From Paenibacillus kribbensis (GTDB taxonomy: Bacteria; Bacillota; Bacilli; Paenibacillales; Paenibacillaceae), in contig NZ_CP020028.1 in assembly GCF_002240415.1 (NCBI RefSeq), positions 4,551,501-4,615,500 on the forward strand: a stretch of DNA of 64,000 nucleotides. Reading direction: 5' to 3'. Each line of letters opens with the position of its first letter. Within the stretch, counting starts at the first letter, position 1. The notes beneath the pieces were generated by a model, which saw only the letters and a program-made list of their open reading frames with translations, did no database searches and had not been told where the DNA came from. Both the position numbers and the translations under genes were made by a program. Shown one piece after another: positions 53,601-62,372 of this stretch.

Positions 53601-55659
53601 AATATTCCGCAGTATATTCCACATCACGATGATGGTGGACAAGCTCATCCAGTCCACTCAAGAACTGCTTGAGCTTATCCAAGGGGCATACAAAAACATC
53701 GGCTAATCGAAAATCTCCAAGATCAGCTTTCTCTTCCAGCCAAGCTTCTCTGGCATTCGGATCGTACAAACCAAAGCCGTTTGCTCCTGTATAAGCATCA
53801 TCCTGCCCCAGCTTGGACAGCAGTTGCTCCTCCTTGGCTGTCGGTTGCTGGATGATATCCGCCAAAGCTCGCAGGCTTTCATATTGTTCTGCACACTCGG
53901 GGTCTGCATAGATCTTCGTCAGTATTTCTAGTCCACCCAATCGTTGCAGCTCCGCCTTGGCCCGAAGCAACCGTTCCAGCGAGCCAGCCAAAGGCTCTTG
54001 CGGCTGTGAGAGCAGCACACCAATGACACTTTGCCGCAGAGAGCCTGTCTTAAGCTTTAATAAAGCCTCCATTTGCTGCATTTCTGCTTCCGTCAGCGTC
54101 AGCTTGCGTGCCTTGGCAACAGCGAACTCACGGATACTCATGCTTTTGTCGGACAGGCTAGAAAATATAAAATCACGTTGCACCTTGTCATCAGGTTTTT
54201 GCACAAAATGATTTAACAGCTCACCACGCAGGTTAGGGCTAATCTGATCCTTCAAGGCTATGATTTCCCCAATCCAGGCCGCGTCCATATCATAGCCAGC
54301 GAGATACAGCATTTTTTGAATTGGAGCATCCGAACGGTGATAGACGTTTACAAAATCCAGCACCTTGGAAGGCTCGGTGGACTCCCCTTTTTTCATATGT
54401 ACAAACAGGTCATGAAGTCGCTCAAAATCCTTGCGCCGCTCCTCTTTACTGTCCAGCAAAGGAGTATGCGCTACCTTAACAATCCGATCCGCGACCGTCC
54501 CGCCTTCTACCCATTCATAAAAATAATTGCTTGTATAGTTCGTCAGTATCCAATATTGAAGCTCCGGGTCCGTCTGGTCCAGATACTCTCTGGCAACTCC
54601 GAGACGTACATCCTTGTTCTCACTGTTAGACAGCACATAAAGCGCTACGATTTTCTGGTAAGGTGCCCCCTGCTCCATAAGTTTTCGGACCTGCCCATAC
54701 AAGTCACGCTCCTCATGTACTGCCGTTGCCCACAGACTCATATACACTTCATTGGCATTTGCGCTGGTCAACCACTCTTGGCGCAGTTCGCTGCGGGTCA
54801 AGGCTTCATACGCCTGCTCGATCAATTGGCGAACTACCCGCTGATTGGCAGATTCCAGTCCCATGCCCGTCCATACCGCAAGCGCCCGGACTACTGAGCT
54901 GTAACGAATAAAGCCTTGGTCTATAATCAACTTCAACAGATATATAAGAGCCTCTAGGGTTCCTTCATCCATTTGTTCCACAATGCTTTGGCGCAGCCCC
55001 TCCTGTAGCTTGGCCGCTGTCAGCAGCTCGCCAATCATGTGATAATTCCCTTCCTGATGGCTCAGGAGCATGCCTTTAATCATATTGCGCGTAAGCAACG
55101 CCACCTGATTGTCACCATAAATAATACCTTTTAATGCCTCAAGCACCTGTGAATTGCCGTTATCCAGCTCATAGGCTATCCAATCACTAATCGTCTCCTG
55201 AATCCGGTAATCCCTGCCTTGTTCATAGTCCTTTTTCGTTAAATAATCCATGATGGAGAAACCGATCCAGTCCATTCGGATCAACTGCACCATTCTTTTA
55301 TAAATCCGGGAAGTATGAGCCGTAATATCCGAAGTGCGAAACGGTTTGCGCTCATACCCTGTACTGTACGGATATTCAGTCACATGCTCCGTTAGATGTG
55401 CGAACACATCACCTGCTGTGTGCCCAATCAGCCGACGCAACACCTCTGTCAATGGCTTGAACAGCGGTTCTCCGCTTTCTGCCGCCTGTGCTTTCAATAT
55501 TCTCTGACATTCATTAAAAGCCTTCTCATCCTCGTGTATGTAATGAAGCTGACCCAGTTCTACAACATACCGTGCCAACTCCTGTTGTTGTCCATCCAGT
55601 TGCGCCGCGCGCTCCTTCAGTATGGTGAAATATTCCTGCTCATTTTTCTCCTGATGCAT
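50692..55659 (-). CDS. DUF4132-domain giant protein
   Basis: This 1655-residue soluble protein has DUF5724/HEAT-like helical repeats across its first two thirds (for example DVRLGVAREYLDQTDPELQYWILTNY). A C-terminal DUF4132 domain spans about 1270-1640 (FKKDEYVAALKELKGDLADQYRRARKELERSM, VFRELYLPNADER, HQVQPNKTVSLLKGRQWTVSYEDG). DUF4132 is shared with E. coli MolR and YehI, named after molybdate metabolism but poorly understood. Only 15 bases separate it from the small gene upstream, so the pair is almost certainly one operon. Confidence 0.9.
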   Translation of the reverse strand: MHQEKNEQEYFTILKERAAQLDGQQQELARYVVELGQLHYIHEDEKAFNECQRILKAQAAESGEPLFKPLTEVLRRLIGHTAGDVFAHLTEHVTEYPYSTGYERKPFRTSDITAHTSRIYKRMVQLIRMDWIGFSIMDYLTKKDYEQGRDYRIQETISDWIAYELDNGNSQVLEALKGIIYGDNQVALLTRNMIKGMLLSHQEGNYHMIGELLTAAKLQEGLRQSIVEQMDEGTLEALIYLLKLIIDQGFIRYSSVVRALAVWTGMGLESANQRVVRQLIEQAYEALTRSELRQEWLTSANANEVYMSLWATAVHEERDLYGQVRKLMEQGAPYQKIVALYVLSNSENKDVRLGVAREYLDQTDPELQYWILTNYTSNYFYEWVEGGTVADRIVKVAHTPLLDSKEERRKDFERLHDLFVHMKKGESTEPSKVLDFVNVYHRSDAPIQKMLYLAGYDMDAAWIGEIIALKDQISPNLRGELLNHFVQKPDDKVQRDFIFSSLSDKSMSIREFAVAKARKLTLTEAEMQQMEALLKLKTGSLRQSVIGVLLSQPQEPLAGSLERLLRAKAELQRLGGLEILTKIYADPECAEQYESLRALADIIQQPTAKEEQLLSKLGQDDAYTGANGFGLYDPNAREAWLEEKADLGDFRLADVFVCPLDKLKQFLSGLDELVHHHRDVEYTAEYYSGYKDTLLIGTNLRPLRLVQVDEEVASRLSLYPLYEEWDRYLQESGVEARELLELVFYDRLEPMDQTLDRYYRYFSYNMDYSERSKHKLLEGWRKDFAEQMYPVDRINEVQKWLAELTYSDQVSTLINAYFMDTSGEETFDVIDLALNSLMQAMPKDRPAEDMGMFHLLSGPWVALEKGRVYDGESFKRFFHTFVNYAELPRAENRFYSPLDLEDYFKAYGNRLIGVGEVYRELLAGSDSRSHMSTLTNARNTWITSSPEFVEIRRTVIDRMLEVELARGDLPTEVTPKVMGLRRIEGMDYFVRILEGLDKETFVRGYVYGYGDRITKKESFSHLLKACYPSEGEDAVLLKEKLKNAKITDKRLLEAAMYAPQWIEIVASYLGWQGLRSAAWYFHAHINEGFSAEKETIVAHYSPIAPQDFNDGAFDIHWFHEAYETLGEERFDLLYDCAKYISAGANHRRSQLFADATLGKLKLDEIKQSVEDKRNKDHLLTYSLIPLAGPPESDIRERYDFIQRFLEQSKKFGAQRKASEALVSRIALGNLARNAGYDDVTRLVWDMEARKLEDLRSYFEPHALEEGTTIQLVIDAEGAADIEAVSKGKTLKSIPARFKKDEYVAALKELKGDLADQYRRARKELERSMESGTAFMVKELKGLLGNPVLAPLVRTLVFKAGDHLGYFNEDTLALAAPSAEQHTVGEEDKLIIAHPLHLYESGCWGDFQKDLFDRQIRQPFKQVFRELYLPNADERASATISRRYAGHQVQPNKTVSLLKGRQWTVSYEDGLQKVYYAENLIANLYAMADWFSPADTEAPTLETVQFFDRTTYKSVPLEEVPPVLFSEVMRDVDLVVSVAHVGGVDPEASLTTIEMRSVIVQESLRLLKISNVRLDGNYARIDGTLGEYAVHLGSGGVYKQAKGALHIIPVHSQHRGRIFLPFLDEDPRTAEILSKIVLLAEDQKIKDPQILTQLQA

Positions 55660-55674
55660 ATTTCATTTCCCCCT

Positions 55675-56094
55675 CTACCATAGGCCTCCGGCCAGCATTA
55701 TAAGCCTTATAAATACGATCTCGTCTCCATCCTTCAGCAACAAAGGAACGTCTGGTTCAGCAGCTTCCTCGTCACGTACAAAAACCCTGTACAAGCCATC
55801 TTCAAAAGCCTGCATTGCAGTGTCTACAGCATCCTTAATATCAGGTATAGCGTCATTATAAATGGAACCAAATCCGACCTTGCCTGTCTCGCCTTGCATC
55901 TGAATTTCCTCCCCTGTAAGGAAAGGAATCAGCGCTACGCTATCCTGCTTTTCCTGCAGTCTTTGGATATTCAGGGCAACGGTTGCGGCAATCAATTCTC
56001 GTAATGTTTGTGGAACAGGACTCAGCTCCATCTCTTGTCGTGCGAGTGCTGGCTTGCGTTTTCCCAAACTTTTTACAGTTACAACCAGCTTCAT
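55675..56094 (-). CDS. Small protein with MoaD/ThiS-like C-terminal end, upstream of DUF4132
   Basis: The start at 56094 is preceded by AAGGAAGGGGAACGC; the frame goes to 56121. The 139-residue protein is predicted to be alpha/beta. Its last residues, LKDGDEIVFIRLIMLAGG, look like the beta-grasp ending of MoaD/ThiS (...LxDGDEVxxxPxxxGG), but two residues (LW) follow the Gly-Gly. No further family is certain. Tight coupling to the DUF4132 gene suggests a functional partnership. Confidence 0.65.
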   Translation of the reverse strand: MKLVVTVKSLGKRKPALARQEMELSPVPQTLRELIAATVALNIQRLQEKQDSVALIPFLTGEEIQMQGETGKVGFGSIYNDAIPDIKDAVDTAMQAFEDGLYRVFVRDEEAAEPDVPLLLKDGDEIVFIRLIMLAGGLW

Positions 56095-56121
56095 AGCGTT
56101 CCCCTTCCTTCTTACTTCCAC

Positions 56122-56442
56122 TTTTGATCTGTTGTCAGCTGAATTTTTTGCCTATATACAAAACATTGTTAACGAAAATGAAAACGAATGTTTGTTCGTA
56201 TATTTATTTTAATATGCTCACAAGCATTACTCCATCACCCTTAATGACCAAAATTTATAGCAGTATCGTACGCCAAAACCTTAAAAACCAAGACTTTATA
56301 CCCTGTTTTCACTAAAAAATATCCATATAAAGGTTAGAAAAGAAAAAGACCTGCACCAGTAATTTCATCTGCTCGTCACAGACTTCATTACCTTATACAG
56401 GTCACATTTCACCATAAAACGATGTTTCACAATACATATGTT
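56122..56442. other. Intergenic region with metQ terminator
   Basis: It is AT-rich with the terminator at 56343-56403. No gene is supported. Confidence 0.4.
56343..56403 (-). terminator. Long terminator after metQ
   Basis: GACCTG/CAGGTC outer, GTAAT/ATTAC and TCTG/CAGA inner stems; TTTTTCTTTT tail on the minus strand. Confidence 0.7.
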
Positions 56443-57300
56443 TTAAAATGCAGGAACAACGCTTTCCTTGAAATTATCCTCAAAAAATTTGCGGACCTCT
56501 GGTCCGGTCATACGTTTCGCCAGCTTTTGAATTGCATCCGAATCCGCGTTATCCTTGCGTGCTACCAGATTAATGGCGAAGTGACCATCATCCTTTTCTG
56601 TAATCAGCGCGTCCTTCTTCGGCGTCAGACCCAGCGGCTTGGCATAGGCAGGGTACATGGCAGCCAAGTCCACATCATCCAGTGACCGCGCCAGCATCAA
56701 CAGATCCACTTCTTTAAACACAAATTTTTTCTTGTTCTCAATAATATCGGCCTGTGTAGCATTATAGCCTACACCTGCTTTAAGCTTGATCAGACCGTTT
56801 TGCTCCATCATAACTAGAGAACGTCCGGTATTAGCCGGGTCATTGGCAATAGCAATGGTCGCGCCTTCGGGCAGGTCTTTAATGTTCTTGTATTTTTTGG
56901 AATACGCGCCGTAGATGGCGTTGTAAATCGGTTTTACCGCTACCAGATCGGCCTTATTGCTTTCATTATATTGCTGCATATAAGGAGCATGCTGGAAAAA
57001 GTTAGCATCCACTTCGTGGCTTGCCAAGGCGTTGTTGGGTTGGATATTGTCTGACAGCACGACGATTTCCAGATTGACTCCGTCCTGCTTGAGCAACGGT
57101 TTCACGATATCCAGCACATCCGTCATCGGCGGGATCAGTGTTGCTACTTTCAGGGTCACTTCTTTTTGGGAAGCCGCTTCTTTCGTTGGTGTTTCTTGCG
57201 ATGCCTGCTTTTGACCGCCGCATCCGGCAACCAACAGCATAACGACAGCCAATAGTGTGATTAATTTCAGGTTTGTTTTCATATTGTTTTTGCGACTCAT
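56443..57300 (-). CDS. metQ: Methionine ABC transporter substrate-binding lipoprotein
   Basis: The start at 57300 (MSRKNNMKTNLKL) is preceded by TTGGAGG. The 285-residue NlpA-family protein has lipobox LVAGC. The fold shows VATLIPPMTDVLDIVKPLLK, VDANFFQHAPYMQQYN and the ligand loop AIANDPANTGRSL. It binds D/L-methionine (or related) outside the membrane. The metN-metP genes lie upstream, but a terminator and a long hairpin repeat intervene. Confidence 0.92.
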   Translation of the reverse strand: MSRKNNMKTNLKLITLLAVVMLLVAGCGGQKQASQETPTKEAASQKEVTLKVATLIPPMTDVLDIVKPLLKQDGVNLEIVVLSDNIQPNNALASHEVDANFFQHAPYMQQYNESNKADLVAVKPIYNAIYGAYSKKYKNIKDLPEGATIAIANDPANTGRSLVMMEQNGLIKLKAGVGYNATQADIIENKKKFVFKEVDLLMLARSLDDVDLAAMYPAYAKPLGLTPKKDALITEKDDGHFAINLVARKDNADSDAIQKLAKRMTGPEVRKFFEDNFKESVVPAF

Positions 57301-57344
57301 TCGATGAGGAACCTCCAAGTAAATTGTGATTGGGAAGATAAAAA

Positions 57345-57530
57345 GTGAGTTACAGAGGGGACCGCAGCCGCTCCGCGAATGATTTGATCTTACGATCGCT
57401 GTTGAAATGGGATTCTCTCTGATTTATAAAGTAATTTATAGGTTAGAATCCCATTTCAAAGGCGAACGCTAACGCTTCTCCAGATTCAAATCCTTCTCTC
57501 CGCTTTTGAGCCACTGTAAAGTCATTCTTA
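57345..57530. repeat. Long imperfect hairpin repeat in the met operon
   Basis: Centre TTGAAATGGGATTCT (57402-57416) faces AGAATCCCATTTCAA (57445-57459), a perfect 15-bp stem. Outer arms contain AACGCTTCTCCAGA..., like other copies. It lies between metP and metQ. Confidence 0.65.
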
Positions 57531-57642
57531 TTTCCCATAGTGGGTGGTGCAAGTGTGCCTACAATCTATTGGTACTCAAGGATAACATTCCCCAGTTTCC
57601 TTTTTTGCCATAGACTGCAATGGCGCTTGATGCTCAATAAAG

Positions 57643-57676
57643 GATGATAAGTCATAGCTGGCTACGACTTATCATC
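57643..57676 (-). terminator. Terminator overlapping the metP stop
   Basis: GATGATAAGTC/GACTTATCATC perfect stem with CCTTTATT following on the minus strand. Confidence 0.65.
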
Positions 57677-58355
57677 ACCGCTTGTCGATCCGGCGGGATA
57701 TGGTGCTTCCGGTGAACTGGATGGCTTGTACGAAAATGATCATGACAACGATGGTGAACGCCATCAAGCCTGTTTCGAACCGCTGGTAACCGTAGCGGAT
57801 GGCAAAATCACCAACCCCGCCGCCGCCCACAATGCCCATCACCGTGGAGTAGGAGATGAAGCTGATGGTCGACGTGGTCAACCCCAGTACAAGCCCGGAA
57901 CGGGCTTCCACGTATAAAAAATTGAAGACAAGCTGAAGGGTAGACGCGCCCATTGAAGTAGCGGCTTCAATCACACCCTTGGGCACCTCCAGCAGCGATT
58001 GCTCTACCAGCCTTGAATAATAGGCAATGGCAACTACGGACAAGGGAACCGTAGCAGCCATCGTACCCAGCGCCGTCCCCACAACCAGACGTGTAAATGG
58101 GATCATAAATACGACGAGCAGCAAAAACGGGAACGAGCGGATGACATTGACCAGACTATTCAGTATGGTGAACAACAGCCGATTTTCATATTTTTGCCCT
58201 TTGCCGCACAAATACAAAATCGTTCCTGCCGGAAGCCCCAGCAGAACAGCCGCTGCGATGGAAATCCCCACCATGATAAACGTCTCTCCGATGGCTTTCC
58301 ATATCTCTGACTGATACTGTGCAATGATGCTCAGCATGTCATTCATCAACTTCAC
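57675..58355 (-). CDS. metP: Methionine ABC transporter permease
   Basis: This 226-residue protein has about five membrane helices and the MetI/MetP coupling loop EVPKGVIEAATSMGASTLQLVFNF. It overlaps the metN gene by 17 bases, showing coupled translation. It supplies the channel for methionine uptake. Confidence 0.93.
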   Translation of the reverse strand: MKLMNDMLSIIAQYQSEIWKAIGETFIMVGISIAAAVLLGLPAGTILYLCGKGQKYENRLLFTILNSLVNVIRSFPFLLLVVFMIPFTRLVVGTALGTMAATVPLSVVAIAYYSRLVEQSLLEVPKGVIEAATSMGASTLQLVFNFLYVEARSGLVLGLTTSTISFISYSTVMGIVGGGGVGDFAIRYGYQRFETGLMAFTIVVMIIFVQAIQFTGSTISRRIDKR

Positions 58356-59064
58356 CTGCTTTCACGGTTGAGCCGACCGCAGGGCCAGCCACCCGCTTCG
58401 TTGAAAGCAAATGTCCGTCCCGCATCTCTGATACACGGGTACAAATGCTGCGCACCACGTCCATATCGTGCGTTACGATCACAATGGTAACCCCCAGCTC
58501 TCGGTTAATCTCCCGCAGCACGCCAAGGATATCCGCAGTCGTCTGCGGATCAAGCGCCGAGGTCGGCTCATCACAAAGCAGCACCGCAGGTCGATTGGCC
58601 AGTGCTCTGGCAATCGCCACACGCTGCTTTTGACCTCCGCTCAGCTGTGCTGGATACTGCTCTGCCTTATCAGCTAGGCCTACGAATTGCAGGCATTCAC
58701 GCACGCGTTCCGCTCTCTCTTTTTTCGGGACGCCCGCCAGCTCCAGCGGCATTGCCACATTTCCACTAACCGTTCGATTGTGAACGAGATGATAATGTTG
58801 AAAAATCATCCCGATGGATCGCCGCGATTCACGGAGACGTTTTTCCGGCATGCGAGTCAGCTCTTCCCCATTCACAATCACGTTCCCCTCATCCGGCCGC
58901 TCCAATACATTCATCAGCCGGAGCAACGTGGACTTACCGGCACCGCTGGCACCTATGATACCGTGGATTTCCCCTTCCTCCACTTGAAGGGACACGGATT
59001 GAACCGCATGAAATGGGCCGCTTGAGGTGATATAATGCTTGCTTACCTGATGCAGCGTAATCAT
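58339..59064 (-). CDS. metN: Methionine ABC transporter ATP-binding protein (short form)
   Basis: The ATPase has Walker A GASGAGKST, signature LSGGQKQR and Walker [17 protein letters not shown]. The body is 241 residues; standard MetN proteins are about 340 residues because of a C-terminal NIL domain that senses methionine. That domain is absent, and the stop lies in the metP overlap. Transport is likely retained but trans-inhibition should be lost. GGAGGCCGG lies before the ATG. Confidence 0.92.
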   Translation of the reverse strand: MITLHQVSKHYITSSGPFHAVQSVSLQVEEGEIHGIIGASGAGKSTLLRLMNVLERPDEGNVIVNGEELTRMPEKRLRESRRSIGMIFQHYHLVHNRTVSGNVAMPLELAGVPKKERAERVRECLQFVGLADKAEQYPAQLSGGQKQRVAIARALANRPAVLLCDEPTSALDPQTTADILGVLREINRELGVTIVIVTHDMDVVRSICTRVSEMRDGHLLSTKRVAGPAVGSTVKAGEVDE

Positions 59065-59203
59065 GAAACCGGCCTCCTGATGTTCCTTTTCTCAGGGAAA
59101 ATGCAATAAGCTCGCCAGCCCAGTCAGGTCTGTACGAGCGGTCAATTCCCATTGCATTAATATAACACAGAGCAGAAAGCGGGCATAGCCTTTTGGCAGT
59201 AGA

Positions 59204-59995
59204 TTAGCGCACATCCCACACTTCTACATAAGGAAAGCGGATACCTAACTCCCAGGCCAGCGTAAGCATCACCACAAAATAGCAAATAAACATAATATCT
59301 ACAGCCGAATAACGGATCACATAATAATACGTGCGCCTGGTTTCGTTCACAAAGCCCTTGGCCTCCATGGCGACAGCGATACGCTGTGCCCGCCGGATGC
59401 TCTGAGCGAGCAGGGGAATCGCATATCTGCGAAGCGTGGCATACATATTCCATTTGGACACATGCTGCCGCGAGCCTCGAATGCGATGGGCATGCCTCAA
59501 TGTCTGGAATTCCTCCAGCATAATCGGCATCAGCCGCATGGCTGCCAAAAAGCTGTACGCATACTTCGGAGGAAGTCTCCATTGCTGCATCAGCGAATAA
59601 AAAAGATTCACCGGGCGAGTCGTCAAACCAAATAGCAGCCCTGCTGCCGCCATACTCAGCGCACGAAAGCCCAAATGCATACCCCGATAAAAGCTTTCCT
59701 GCGTAATATGGATCAGGCCCCATGTCCACCAGGTCGTTACCCCTTTACCAAACAGCATCATGCCTGTTGAAGTCGAAATAAACACCAGTATAAAAGGAGA
59801 ACCATACAGCAGCAGTCGCTTCCACGGGTGCCCCGACCAGACGAGCAGCAGCAGCATAGCACACGCTGCATTCAACATGACGTTCGGATTATGAATGACA
59901 ATCACGACCACGAACAGCAAGAAAAACATCACGAGCTTTAGCCCCGGATTAACACGATGCAGCCAGGTTTCACGATGGGGAAAAGACAGGTTCAT
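59204..59995 (-). CDS. ykoC: ECF transporter T component, YkoC-like
   Basis: This 263-residue membrane protein starts at 59995 after AAGGGAGAG. The T-component motifs are RLMPIMLEEFQTLRHAHRIRGSR and RAQRIAVAMEAKGF, the two Ala-Arg-Gly-like coupling helices. It joins the S component to the ATPase. It overlaps the end of the upstream ATPase gene by 26 bases, so it is translationally coupled. Confidence 0.88.
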   Translation of the reverse strand: MNLSFPHRETWLHRVNPGLKLVMFFLLFVVVIVIHNPNVMLNAACAMLLLLVWSGHPWKRLLLYGSPFILVFISTSTGMMLFGKGVTTWWTWGLIHITQESFYRGMHLGFRALSMAAAGLLFGLTTRPVNLFYSLMQQWRLPPKYAYSFLAAMRLMPIMLEEFQTLRHAHRIRGSRQHVSKWNMYATLRRYAIPLLAQSIRRAQRIAVAMEAKGFVNETRRTYYYVIRYSAVDIMFICYFVVMLTLAWELGIRFPYVEVWDVR

Positions 59996-61463
59996 GCCGC
60001 AGCTCTCCCTTCTGCACCCGCCATGTACCTGTACAGTACCGACGAACGATTTCCGGGTCATGTGTGACCATCACTATGGCTGTACCTGCCGCTCTAAGCT
60101 CCTCCAGCATGTCCAGAATAACAAAGGTATTGCGCGCATCCTGCCCAAAGGTCGGCTCATCCAGCAACAGCACGGCTGGCTCACGGATCATAGCCGTGGC
60201 AATACTCAGCCGTCTCTTTTGTCCGAGTGAAAGCTGATACGGATGACGTTCATCCAGCCGTTCCAGTCCGAACTGTACCAGTATTCGATCAACCCGTTCC
60301 CGGCGCTGTTCAGCCGTAAACAAGCTTTTGGGTAACGAATACTCCAATTCCTTGCGTACGGTATGCGCTACAAATTGCAGCTCGGGATTTTGGAACACAA
60401 ACGCAATACGCTCTGCCAGCTCTTCCGTACCGCCAGCCTCTACTCCGTCCACATGATAACGCCCCTGTGTGTGAAGCAAACGCATCATGGAAAGCAGCAG
60501 CGAGCTTTTACCCGCCCCGTTTTCACCGACTACGCCAATCCAGTCACCCGGCTTCACCCGTGCCTGCTCCACCTGAATAACCGGATTTGATCCGCGAAGA
60601 CCGCAGAAACGTTCCAGCTCCAGCAAAGCAGATTCAGCCGCCGAGACGGCCGAGACGGAGGGTCTATCGACATTACCCGCCCCATTTTGCTGCATTACTT
60701 GCTCTCTCCAACGCGGCGAGGAAGCTTCATCCCATACCCCCGGATACCATACACCGTAATCGGACAAGGCCTGCCGATGCACATGAAATACTTCTTCCGC
60801 GTCCCCGTTCGCAATGATCTCTCCTTGAGCAGAAAGCACTACAATCCGATCCACATCATGGACAATTTCATTCACTTTATGCTCTACGATCACCAGCGTC
60901 TGGTCTTCCAAAATGTGGCGAATCGCATCCCACACCTGTGCGGTGCCTTCTTCGTCCAGCAGAGCCGTGGGTTCATCCAGAAAAAGCACCTCCGGCTCCA
61001 TCGCCAGCACAGATGCAATAGCCAGACGCTGCTTCATTCCCTGTGACATGCTGCCAATAGGCATGTGTACATCATCTAGCGAAAGTCCGACCTGCTTGAG
61101 CAGCTTGCGAATACGGGACGGCATTTGCTCCCGCGGAACCTGATTATTTTCCAGCACAAAAGCCAGTTCCTCATCTGCATATGACATGCAAAACTGCGTA
61201 TCCGGGTCTTGAAATACGATACCGGAAAGAGCCGGGATTACGGCAGCATCGCATTTCATAGGTACTTCTATCGTACGTGGAATCAGACCGCTCAGCACCT
61301 GAAGCAGCGTTGATTTTCCGCATCCGCTTGGCCCAAGCAGCAGTAGCTTTTCCCCTTTACGGACGGATAAAGACATATTATGAAAAAGCAGCTTCTGCTC
61401 ACCGGGAAATTTCAAACGAAGACGGGTGATCGATGCCACCACATCCTCGGCTGCCCGACTCAT
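59970..61463 (-). CDS. ykoD: ECF transporter ATPase with two ABC domains, YkoD-like
   Basis: This 497-residue tandem ATPase has domain 1 with GPSGCGKST, Q-loop VFQDPDTQF, signature GSMSQGMKQR and DEPTALLD. Domain 2 begins near residue 268 with GENGAGKSS, VFQNPELQFV, LSLGQKRR and DEPTFGQD. It energises thiamine-precursor uptake with YkoE and YkoC. Its ATG shares a base with the YkoE stop. It is part of the riboswitch-controlled operon. Confidence 0.92.
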   Translation of the reverse strand: MSRAAEDVVASITRLRLKFPGEQKLLFHNMSLSVRKGEKLLLLGPSGCGKSTLLQVLSGLIPRTIEVPMKCDAAVIPALSGIVFQDPDTQFCMSYADEELAFVLENNQVPREQMPSRIRKLLKQVGLSLDDVHMPIGSMSQGMKQRLAIASVLAMEPEVLFLDEPTALLDEEGTAQVWDAIRHILEDQTLVIVEHKVNEIVHDVDRIVVLSAQGEIIANGDAEEVFHVHRQALSDYGVWYPGVWDEASSPRWREQVMQQNGAGNVDRPSVSAVSAAESALLELERFCGLRGSNPVIQVEQARVKPGDWIGVVGENGAGKSSLLLSMMRLLHTQGRYHVDGVEAGGTEELAERIAFVFQNPELQFVAHTVRKELEYSLPKSLFTAEQRRERVDRILVQFGLERLDERHPYQLSLGQKRRLSIATAMIREPAVLLLDEPTFGQDARNTFVILDMLEELRAAGTAIVMVTHDPEIVRRYCTGTWRVQKGELRHEPVFSPS

Positions 61464-62059
61464 TAATCCAGCCCCTTGTAATCCTGCTGCGTTGCAGGTC
61501 TCAAGGTTCGTGTGACCCCGGTTACCTCCAGTGCCTTGGCCAGATAGAATGCGAATATCCCGGCAATCACAATGCTGCCTAGCATACGGAATCCAATATA
61601 CAAAACATAGTTCCAGGTCGAAAGCTGATCAATATACCCGTAGCTGAAGTCCAAAATCAGAGAGGCAACAGCCGCTCCAACAGCAGCCAGTGATGTGACC
61701 CACAGGTTGGCGTTCCGGTACAGGAAAACCGCGAAGAACAGCTCCGCTCCCAAGCCTTGCAGCAAACCATAGTACAAGGTGGACATACCCCATTCACTGC
61801 CCAGAAAAGCACTGACCGTGGCCGCAGCCACCTCTGCCAAAATCGCAACCCCCGGCTTGCGAATGATGAGATAAGCGAACGTGCCTGCCATAAACCACAT
61901 GCCATACATCAGTTGTTCAGCGTGCAGACCGAATGGCTTCATCAAATCATAGGCAGGCCCCCATATTTTATAGACCAGCCCGAACACAACGGATATCACA
62001 ATCGTGACCAAAATATCTGTCAGCTTCAACCCTTTGGACGCTCTTACATTCGTATTCAT
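61463..62059 (-). CDS. ykoE: ECF transporter S component for thiamine precursor, YkoE-like
   Basis: This 198-residue membrane protein has about six helices; the start at 62059 comes after AAAGGGGAGC. Sequence GLVYKIWGPAYDLMKPFGLHAEQLMYGMWFMAG is typical of YkoE, which with YkoD and YkoC imports hydroxymethylpyrimidine or thiamine. The identification is strengthened by the TPP riboswitch upstream. First gene of the operon. Confidence 0.92.
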   Translation of the reverse strand: MNTNVRASKGLKLTDILVTIVISVVFGLVYKIWGPAYDLMKPFGLHAEQLMYGMWFMAGTFAYLIIRKPGVAILAEVAAATVSAFLGSEWGMSTLYYGLLQGLGAELFFAVFLYRNANLWVTSLAAVGAAVASLILDFSYGYIDQLSTWNYVLYIGFRMLGSIVIAGIFAFYLAKALEVTGVTRTLRPATQQDYKGLD

Positions 62060-62105
62060 TGATGATATGCTCCCCTTTTTCCTTAAAATAGGCCTCTTGG
62101 CCAAT

Positions 62106-62146
62106 AAAAAAAGCCTGTCCGGAGCCGAATCTCCAGGCAAGCTTTA
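62106..62146 (-). terminator. Riboswitch expression-platform terminator
   Basis: AAAGCTTGCCTGGAGATTCGG and CTCCGGACAGGCTTTTTTT form the stem and T run on the minus strand, between the TPP riboswitch and ykoE. Confidence 0.75.
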
Positions 62147-62372
62147 TGCGCAGTACTAAGGTGATCACCATACAAATCATCATTTGTCGATATATCTCAT
62201 ATAACCGTAGCCTAAGCCGTTCTACTAAAATCAACCAAAGTCAGGGGCAGAACAAAATGCTCCATAGTCGTCCGCAGCATTTTACAGACCCACAGATCCT
62301 TAGCTTGTTATATGATATGAGTCCATCGACAAACCACAAAACAGGCGGTATTCCTGTTACTTGTATAGTGTT

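Noticed and set aside
59065..59203. S-box/SAM riboswitch upstream of metN
   Set aside because: No conserved SAM-I elements were seen in this short gap, only a weak -10-like TATATT.
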